Of a stretch of DNA of 64,000 bases, positions 59,041 to 64,000 are shown piece by piece. The stretch is from positions 135,518-199,517 of the forward strand of contig DUBZ01000112.1 in assembly GCA_012960035.1 (NCBI GenBank). Direction: 5' to 3'. Under the pieces are notes generated by a model, which saw only the letters and a list, made by a program, of their open reading frames with translations, made no database searches and was not told the DNA's origin. This DNA is from Myxococcales bacterium. Lineage in GTDB: Bacteria > Myxococcota_A > UBA9160 > UBA4427. Numbering within the stretch: position 1 is the stretch's first letter; every line of letters begins with the position of its first letter. Made by a program: the position numbers and the translations under genes.

Positions 59041-59142
59041 ATGAAGACCAGCGTCGATCAGTATTGCATCAACGTCACTGACCTTGAAAAGTCGGTCCAC
59101 TGCGGTGGCGTCATAGAGGTGTTGGAGAAACGGAGGGAATGA
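59041..59142 (+). pseudogene. VOC/glyoxalase-type gene reduced to its first 30 codons
   Basis: A good ribosome site (ACGAGGAGTTCACCCC) precedes ATG 59041 and MKTSVDQYCINVTDLEKSVH, the usual first strand and helix of a VOC protein. After the His the sequence becomes CGGVIEVLEKRRE and stops at 59140-59142. The rest of the domain is absent. This is a 33-aa stub with an intact translation start, another end-only fossil. Confidence 0.55.
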
Positions 59143-59224
59143 ACGCCAACCCGTCGGCTAGGGGCCAGCCACCATTCTCAGCCAAATCGAACAGGCTAAG
59201 CCAAATACCCACAAGAGATTAGAG

Positions 59225-59992
59225 CTAGCTGCGAGGTCGGTTGTACCGGCCCGTAGCCGCCAGCATCACCAGCCCAAACCCGGTGAGCAGAGCCGTTCCG
59301 GGTTCGGGGACCACCGGCGGCGTCGTGGTAGACAGAAGATAACTTGCCACCACTGTCAGGTTCTCTATCTCACCGAAGGAGGCGCCTGCCAAGGAATTAA
59401 TTGTCACTTGGTTAATTGTTACCGTAAATAGGGAGGCGTCTACTACGGATGTCACGCTTTGCACCCCGAAATTGATTGCTACTCCATTTTGAGGAGGGTT
59501 AACACCGAACGAATCCGTCGCCGACCAAGAACCTTGAACGCTCAGACCGCCTGAAAGGGCCTGGTAACCGTTGCCGATCGTCAAGGGCGGAGCAAGTTGC
59601 CCAAAGCCAACATCGCTGATTAGCGAAGCCGAATTGATCACGATCTGATCATAGCCACCGTAGGGTATAGACAGAACCAACTGAATATCGGGCGACGTAG
59701 TCACGTTCAGAGCATCAACGGTCTGCGCCGCATTATCTAGGGTAATCGAGCCCGTCAGCTGGCCGGCGGCCGTGCCCAACATTGTGACGCCCTTAAAGAC
59801 GGTTATCGAAACACTACTCAGCGCATTAACCGTATAAGTGATTGGAGCCGCCGAGGCGCTCAACGGCAAACCAAGCAGGAGCAGCACGGCCCAAAAGCCT
59901 AAGCCTGCCCTAAAAGCCGACTCCGGACTTCCACTCGCCCCACGACTTACCGGAAAGCCCGCACGCAACAATTCCGCAAAATTCATCAGCAT
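59225..59992 (-). CDS. PEP-CTERM-sorted exported protein
   Basis: A 255-aa secreted protein. The N-terminus is MLMNFAELLRAGFPVSRGAS with a later hydrophobic run (GFWAVLLLLGLPLSASAAP) ending in an AxA cleavage site, so the signal peptide has a long n-region. The body is beta-rich and low in charge (ITYTVNALSSVSITVFKGVT, LISDVGFGQLAPPLTIGNGY). The C-terminus VPEPGTALLTGFGLVMLAAT then GRYNRPRS is a textbook PEP-CTERM sorting signal: V-P-E-P-G, a hydrophobic helix and a basic end. Exosortase would process it at the outer envelope during exopolysaccharide export. No exosortase gene is in the window. AAAGGA precedes the start; ATG 59986 is an alternative. Confidence 0.85.
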   Translation of the reverse strand: MLMNFAELLRAGFPVSRGASGSPESAFRAGLGFWAVLLLLGLPLSASAAPITYTVNALSSVSITVFKGVTMLGTAAGQLTGSITLDNAAQTVDALNVTTSPDIQLVLSIPYGGYDQIVINSASLISDVGFGQLAPPLTIGNGYQALSGGLSVQGSWSATDSFGVNPPQNGVAINFGVQSVTSVVDASLFTVTINQVTINSLAGASFGEIENLTVVASYLLSTTTPPVVPEPGTALLTGFGLVMLAATGRYNRPRS

Positions 59993-60777
59993 CACATCCT
60001 TTGTCTTCCCAGACATTCAAGTCGAACATATTCAAGCGAAAAGTTTTCACAGCTGTCAAGATCAATGTCTTTAGGCTGCCGTATCCAGTTCGCGTCTTAA
60101 TTTTTTCGATCCAAAACTTGAGTGCTCTCGATTCCCGGCGAGAGCCCCTCCCTCTAAGTAAGCAATAAACAAACCATAAATTCAAAAGCCGCAGTAAAAA
60201 TTAATTACCATTATTTTCAGTAGTTTACAGATTTCAAACTAGCCTTTTTCCCTTATCGCCCTGTCCAATCTAGGTAATTATTTTCCGAAAAAGAGAAGCA
60301 AGGTAACTATTGATGGGTGTTCCTCATAGATTATCAAATATAATACAGCGTCATGTTCAGCCCCCAACACTCGATTCCGTTCGGAGTCGAAACCACACTA
60401 GCAAAACTCTCGCCAAGTTGAAGCAATTTTTGTAGTCATTCGACTACGATTCGTAATGCGGGGCGTAATCGAGCCCTTACCATTGCGGCGAACGAGTGGA
60501 TCCACCGCCATTCGGTTTACCCGACACGTAAAGCCGGGCGCTGGGTTGGCACAAAGTCCGGGACCGGACGAATGCGCTAGGCCGCAAGCTCAGAGCGCGG
60601 ATTGGTTGCTGCGGAGCGACACATTCATAGGATCGACTCGTTGGACTGAGCACCTTCCCATTTTTAGGGTCGTTTAAACCGAGCACGCAGGACAGTCGGG
60701 GCAATGTTTAACTTCGTCGCCCATGAAAACGTGGACCATTCAGTGCAAACGATCTCCGAACGAAGCAGCCGAGTTCT
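59993..60777. other. AT-rich, gene-free region upstream of the PEP-CTERM gene
   Basis: These 785 bp carry no supported gene. From about 60030 to 60450 the sequence is clearly richer in A and T than the rest of the window (runs such as AAAAATTAATTACC and TATCAAATATAATACAG). It must contain the promoter and leader of the PEP-CTERM gene. A search by eye for a sigma-54 site (TGGCAC-N5-TTGC) gave nothing convincing. The compositional break suggests inserted or fast-changing DNA. Confidence 0.55.
60124..60145. repeat. Perfect 7-bp hairpin in the PEP-CTERM upstream region
   Basis: GCTCTCG (60124-60130) pairs with CGAGAGC (60139-60145) across an 8-nt loop, about 130 bp before the PEP-CTERM start on the minus strand. 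It may be a leader hairpin or the terminator of a lost gene. Confidence 0.4.
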
Positions 60778-60996
60778 ATGGACCAAGGCAATCGTGACGA
60801 AGGAGAACGCTTCCTCCGCAAGGCGACAGAGCTAAACCCCGACTCGTGGAACTTCTTCCGGCAGATGAAAAACCTTGGGCACAAGCTTGGATCCGGTGGG
60901 CCTGAGTACATGGCCCGAGTGCGGAAGTGGAGTAAGGAAGGGAATGAATATTACCCGCTTCCGGACATTGAGGGGATTGGCGGCGCTAAGAAATAG
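60778..60996 (+). pseudogene. Redoxin/TPR protein, C-terminal remnant
   Basis: Seventy-two codons: MDQGNRDEGERFLRKATELN, PDSWNFFRQMKNLGHKLGSG, GPEYMARVRKWSKEGNEYYP and LPDIEGIGGAKK. The A-x-x-L-N-P-D-x-W-N-x-x-R-Q element followed by a Y-Y-P-L-P tail resembles the C-terminal end of large thioredoxin/AhpC-TSA-type proteins that finish with a TPR-like helix pair. No thioredoxin domain precedes it, and the ATG lacks a Shine-Dalgarno. It could be expressed, but a remnant is more likely. Confidence 0.45.
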
Positions 60997-61021
60997 GGAG
61001 CCCCATCCATGGGGCCCTACT

Positions 61022-62272
61022 TCATTGCGGCCATTCGTCGACGGTCAAACCCGTCCTCGACAGGACAGCGCAGGTCGCGTAGCCAGCGCGCTCCTGGGCG
61101 TCCACCACCGTGCTGCGAGCGTCAAATACTTCGTCCACCAATTGTGAGATCGCTTTCGGGCCAGCCAGTCGTTTCTTCCACCAGCGGTCCGCCGCCTTCT
61201 CAGCTTTGTCGGCTCGGGCAAGAAGGTCGCGCCAATGCCCGGACTGACTTCGGAAGTGATTGATCTCTTCGAGCGCGGCGCGCGTCTCCTGGACTCGGCG
61301 TTGGACAAACGCGCGTTCCGCGTTTTCTTGTCCCAATGCGAGTGAGCGGTAGCGACGAGCGCCTGCATTGGCACCGCGACCAAAGGGAATGTTGAATGCC
61401 ACTTGGGCCTCAATTTGACGCTTGTCTCCCGGGTACGCAACCGGTTCGATCCCGAACCCAAGGTATCGAACCGACGGGTAGCGACTCACACTTTTCTTTT
61501 GTGCCCGCGCGTTGAACTCTTTGCCGCGCGCACGGAATTCATCGATCTCGGGGTTGTTACGAACAACCTGCTCGTGAACGACTTCAAGTGAATCAGCGAG
61601 TCCTGGGTTTTTTCGCCGAAGCGACGGGAGCACGATGGTCGGCTTCGCATCGGGGTCTAGTTCCAAAACGCGCGCGGGCGGGACCGGCCGATTGCGCGCC
61701 AACTTCACGTGCCCCACCAGTTCGAAACGCAGCGCCGCAATCTGATCGAGCTGCCCGGCGTCACGAAGTTTTTGGTTTTGGTCGAGCATCGCTTGTTGAC
61801 GTTTCACGTAGCTTCGAAAATTCTTCATCCGCTCCGCATGAACCAGCTGTTCAAGTTCCGGCACGCAAGTACGAACCCTATGCTTCAGCGCGACTTCACC
61901 AAGTTGAGCAAGGCGAACCTCTGTTTCTGCACGCCGGGCTGCACGCTCGGCCGAAGCACCCAGGTAATCTTCAACCGGAAGGCGCACGAGCATCTTGAGC
62001 TTCTCGTCGTCCTCATGGCGTGCGGTCGCCCGCACCTCGATGGTGTCGAGAATGGGAGAATCACTTTCGTGCGCGACCGCAGCGTCGAGCTCCGCCCGCT
62101 TTGCTTTGACCGCGGGAGCGTCGGCGACACCCCAATCACGCATACGAGATTCCAACGCCTCACGACGTACCGAAGCGTCTTCGCCGATATCCGTCGCACA
62201 CCCCGACCCAACAATGTCCACAACGGAGACGACCAAGAGAGCCAGCAAGACTCGCTTCCCGGCTCGGATCAT
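61022..62272 (-). CDS. TolC-type outer membrane efflux lipoprotein (OEP family)
   Basis: A 416-aa protein. MIRAGKRVLLALLVVSVVDI followed by VGSGC is a lipoprotein signal (S-G-C). The mature part is long and helical, rich in Arg, Glu and Ala: RAARRAETEVRLAQLGEVAL, MKNFRSYVKRQQAMLDQNQK, ALRFELVGHVKLARNRPVPP, NPEIDEFRARGKEFNARAQK. FGIEPVAYPGDKRQIEAQVA then FNIPFGRGANAGARRYRSLA gives the beta-strand segment expected of an OEP protein. It is shorter than typical TolC. Its ATG overlaps the stop of the HlyD-type gene (TCATGA), so the two are coupled and likely form one trans-envelope conduit. Confidence 0.75.
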   Translation of the reverse strand: MIRAGKRVLLALLVVSVVDIVGSGCATDIGEDASVRREALESRMRDWGVADAPAVKAKRAELDAAVAHESDSPILDTIEVRATARHEDDEKLKMLVRLPVEDYLGASAERAARRAETEVRLAQLGEVALKHRVRTCVPELEQLVHAERMKNFRSYVKRQQAMLDQNQKLRDAGQLDQIAALRFELVGHVKLARNRPVPPARVLELDPDAKPTIVLPSLRRKNPGLADSLEVVHEQVVRNNPEIDEFRARGKEFNARAQKKSVSRYPSVRYLGFGIEPVAYPGDKRQIEAQVAFNIPFGRGANAGARRYRSLALGQENAERAFVQRRVQETRAALEEINHFRSQSGHWRDLLARADKAEKAADRWWKKRLAGPKAISQLVDEVFDARSTVVDAQERAGYATCAVLSRTGLTVDEWPQ

Positions 62273-63201
62273 GAATGAACCTCCAGACGGAAATCCAACG
62301 TGACCACTTGACCGTTCCCCAACTTGCAACCGTCGGGAATCGAAACGTGGACCGGCATGCCATGCACTGCGTTCAGGAAGAGTCCTTTGAGTTGACCTGG
62401 CGCTTCGCTCACGGCAGCCCCTCGACGCTTGACGCGCCCCGGGATCAAGCACTCTTCGTAGGGCGTGCCGACGATATACGCGACCGATTCCTGTGCGATT
62501 AACGCGGGGTTCGTGCCCGGAGGCATATAGGCGACGATCTCTTCCGCGAATTCGGGCATCACCGAAGCCACCGAAGCACCCACGGATACCCATGCGCCGA
62601 GTCTGGTCACTTCCGCAACGACGCCTCGGAACGAGCTCCGCACCACCAGCGCTTCCATTTCCTCGGCAAGCACCATGCGCCGCGCTTCCAGAAGTTCGAG
62701 CTGCTTCGAAAAGAACGCCTTGGTTGGTGCTTCGAGCGAAGGCCGGTTCGGGCGTTGCCGCAAGCCGGGATCAAGCCACCGTTCTTCATTCACGTGCAGC
62801 GTCGCTTCCGCAAGTAGGCTTTCGTCTCGAAGCTCTTCGACCCTCCCCTCGAGCCGCGTGAGTTCGCGTTCAATGAAACGCGAAGACAGTTGGATCAACG
62901 GGGATCCGATCTCGACGAAATCACCCGGCTTCACGAAAACATCGGTGGCAAAAGAACCAACCGGAGATGGATGTTCAATGATTCGCGATGTCGCGACGGC
63001 TTCAGAACGCACGGAGCCGACCGTCATCCCGAGTAACTGAACGAAAGCAACAACGCTCGCAGTAAATACCGCGATGCCGAGCGGACGCAGCCCGATTTTG
63101 TCAAACCATCCGTCGCTTGCACGAAGCACACGTTCCGACATTGAACGCGACTTGTTCGCGGTCGGTGGTTTCATTTTTTTTAATTCGCGTTGAGTTTCCA
63201 T
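62269..63201 (-). CDS. HlyD-type periplasmic adaptor (membrane fusion protein)
   Basis: A 310-aa protein. One N-terminal membrane helix (LGIAVFTASVVAFVQLLGMT) follows a basic cytoplasmic segment. The first half of a lipoyl-like domain (SPVGSFATDVFVKPGDFVEI, GSPLIQLSS) leads into a coiled-coil hairpin (RFIERELTRLEGRVEELRDE ... FFSKQLELLEARRMVLAEEM), the second lipoyl half (VVRSSFRGVVAEVTRLGAWV, SVGASVASVM) and a beta-barrel end. This is the order of MFPs of type I or tripartite exporters. No ABC or RND pump gene is adjacent; its operon partners are TolC-like, DUF4956 and a probable VTC protein. Confidence 0.82.
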   Translation of the reverse strand: METQRELKKMKPPTANKSRSMSERVLRASDGWFDKIGLRPLGIAVFTASVVAFVQLLGMTVGSVRSEAVATSRIIEHPSPVGSFATDVFVKPGDFVEIGSPLIQLSSRFIERELTRLEGRVEELRDESLLAEATLHVNEERWLDPGLRQRPNRPSLEAPTKAFFSKQLELLEARRMVLAEEMEALVVRSSFRGVVAEVTRLGAWVSVGASVASVMPEFAEEIVAYMPPGTNPALIAQESVAYIVGTPYEECLIPGRVKRRGAAVSEAPGQLKGLFLNAVHGMPVHVSIPDGCKLGNGQVVTLDFRLEVHS

Positions 63202-63218
63202 GCTGGTGCCTTTCTCAG

Positions 63219-63896
63219 TTAGTACTCGGAAGTGGAGTCCTGCAGCATCAGACGTGTGTCCTCGGCCGACAGTTGTTCGCGTAGTGCCGTTAGCAAGGCG
63301 CCACGGTCGGTGTTCTTAAAGAACTTCACTTGGTAGACGTGTTCGGTGTTCGCTCCGGGTGCACCTTCGGCAGTACTCAACAGGACGTAACGCCGGCAGA
63401 AGTCTCCGAGCAGGCTTTCGATCACAGACTCGGATGTACCCATCGCATTCACGCGAAAACGCAGCACCCCGTCGAAGCGAGTGCGCGATCCGAACGGGCC
63501 GGCCGACAGATATATGGCGACCAGGGTGAATGCGGCAGTGCCAAGCGCAGAGACGAGCCAGCCTTCAACCCCCGCTGCGACGCCAATGCACGCACTTCCC
63601 ATCACGAACACCAAATCCCGCGGCGTCTTCAGGTCGGTACGAAAGCGAATCATCGAAAGCACGCCAAAAAGGCCGAGCCCCGCGATCATCGAGTAGCGCA
63701 TGGACAGCACCAAGATCGTCGCCGCAATGCAGACCAACACCAGCGTGTGGCTGAAGCCGCGCGAATAGCTGAGCCCCTGGTAGGTGCGCTCGTAGGTCCA
63801 TGCAATCAGCTGACCAAAAACGAACGCGCCGACAAGTGAGCTAAAGGGGCCGATCCACGATCCCGTCGCGACGAGCTGGCCGAATAAATTTTCCAC
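63219..63896 (-). CDS. DUF4956 membrane protein
   Basis: A 225-aa protein with four membrane segments: IGPFSSLVGAFVFGQLIAWT, TLVLVCIAATILVLSMRYSM, IAGLGLFGVLSMIRFRTDLK and VFVMGSACIGVAAGVEGWLV. The loop S-M-I-R-F-R-T-D-L-K-T-P-R-D is the DUF4956 signature, here intact. A cytoplasmic beta-alpha domain follows (VLRFRVNAMGTSESVIESLL, EHVYQVKFFKNTDRGALLTA). DUF4956 genes commonly stand next to VTC-type polyphosphate polymerase genes. Start GTG 63896 has GGGGTAA upstream. It sits 17 bp before the HlyD-type gene. Confidence 0.88.
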   Translation of the reverse strand: MENLFGQLVATGSWIGPFSSLVGAFVFGQLIAWTYERTYQGLSYSRGFSHTLVLVCIAATILVLSMRYSMIAGLGLFGVLSMIRFRTDLKTPRDLVFVMGSACIGVAAGVEGWLVSALGTAAFTLVAIYLSAGPFGSRTRFDGVLRFRVNAMGTSESVIESLLGDFCRRYVLLSTAEGAPGANTEHVYQVKFFKNTDRGALLTALREQLSAEDTRLMLQDSTSEY

Positions 63897-63903
63897 GTGT
63901 TCG

Positions 63904-64000
63904 TTACCCCAATACCTGCGCGGACCGAGAGCGAGCCGCGCGCAATCCCGAGCGAGCCCGGCTGAGATGAATTCCGATCGAGTATTTCGAGAACGAGCTT
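63904..64000 (-). CDS. Probable VTC-domain polyphosphate polymerase, C-terminal end
   Basis: Only about 31 codons are inside the window. On the minus strand, reading to TAA at 63904-63906: SSFSKYSIGIHLSRARSGLR then AARSRSAQVLG. F-S-K-Y-x-x-G-I is the usual end of VTC-type polymerase domains, which are the habitual neighbours of DUF4956. The stop is 7 bp before the DUF4956 start, and the same orientation supports co-transcription. The family call is tentative because the catalytic domain lies beyond the right edge. Confidence 0.45.
   Translation of the reverse strand, partial: SSFSKYSIGIHLSRARSGLRAARSRSAQVLG

Noticed and set aside
59993-60200. Sigma-54 promoter in front of the PEP-CTERM gene
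   Set aside because: Expected from other PEP-CTERM systems, but no TGGCAC-N5-TTGC-like match was found on the minus strand.
60456-60704. Two opposing open frames near 60.5 kb
   Set aside because: They mirror each other, lack ribosome sites and show no recognisable residues or composition of a protein.
1-64000. CRISPR arrays, tRNA or rRNA genes
   Set aside because: No regularly spaced repeats with unique spacers and no cloverleaf or rRNA-like segments were recognised. The tandem arrays have no spacers.

Overview
The window is 64 kb of GC-rich DNA with tightly packed genes, many of them on short divergent or convergent units. A TolC-type outer-membrane factor, an HlyD-type adaptor, exported and lipid-anchored proteins and a PEP-CTERM protein point to a Gram-negative bacterium. 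The heavy load of acyl-CoA, SDR, P450, DUF3556 and sulfotransferase genes resembles GC-rich environmental lineages that catabolise lipids or steroids, such as deltaproteobacterial/Myxococcota-like or Binatia-like groups. That placement is an inference from gene content only. I saw no tRNA, rRNA, CRISPR array, phage or intact IS.

Layout. 1-19.6 kb: housekeeping-like and single metabolic genes on both strands (quinone oxidoreductase, DUF726-like hydrolase, Nudix CoA hydrolase, luciferase-like oxidoreductase, LPG-synthase-type membrane protein, methyltransferases, dienoyl-CoA-reductase-like SDR, YkgJ protein, MaoC, DUF455 ferritin-like protein, lysophospholipase, tandem DsbA/HCCA-isomerase protein, P450). 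19.8-32.4 kb: eleven consecutive plus-strand genes with gaps of 9-106 bp, which look like one catabolic operon: sulfotransferase, DUF1214, quinone reductase, SDR, crotonase, APH-type kinase, lipocalin-like protein, DUF3556 membrane protein, aldehyde dehydrogenase, CMD protein, BioA. 32.4-36.5 kb: a TetR regulator with a near-consensus promoter, a carotenoid-oxygenase-family protein, a crotonase and a metallo-beta-lactamase-fold protein. 36.5-49.9 kb: thioesterase, GST-like protein, DUF3445 haem demethylase-like protein, SDR, acyl-CoA synthetase, D-aminoacylase-type amidohydrolase, DEAD-box helicase, crotonase, Gfo/Idh/MocA oxidoreductase. 50-59 kb: arylsulfatase, VOC protein, ICMT-like methyltransferase and a glycosyl/methyl-transferase group. 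59-61 kb: a PEP-CTERM protein beside an AT-rich gene-poor stretch. 61-64 kb: a minus-strand operon of TolC-type lipoprotein, HlyD-type adaptor, DUF4956 protein and, upstream, the probable 3' end of a VTC-type polyphosphate polymerase.

Two features run through the window. First, the spaces between intact genes hold many gene fossils: frameshifted, end-only or internally deleted remnants of a sulfotransferase, an NtrC-type regulator, a crotonase, an alpha/beta hydrolase, a TPR protein, an exported barrel-like protein, a flavin reductase, an FkbM methyltransferase, a VOC protein and a redoxin. Second, several spacers and one coding 5' end carry degenerate tandem repeats, each with its own period (10, 12, 13, 14, 15 or 18 bp).

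Working together, the acyl-CoA synthetase, MaoC, crotonases, SDRs, thioesterase, P450 and aldehyde dehydrogenase would activate, hydroxylate, dehydrate, hydrate and oxidise lipid-like or terpenoid substrates. Substrate identity cannot be read from the sequence. Many starts are TTG or GTG; they were chosen by Shine-Dalgarno spacing and family N-termini.
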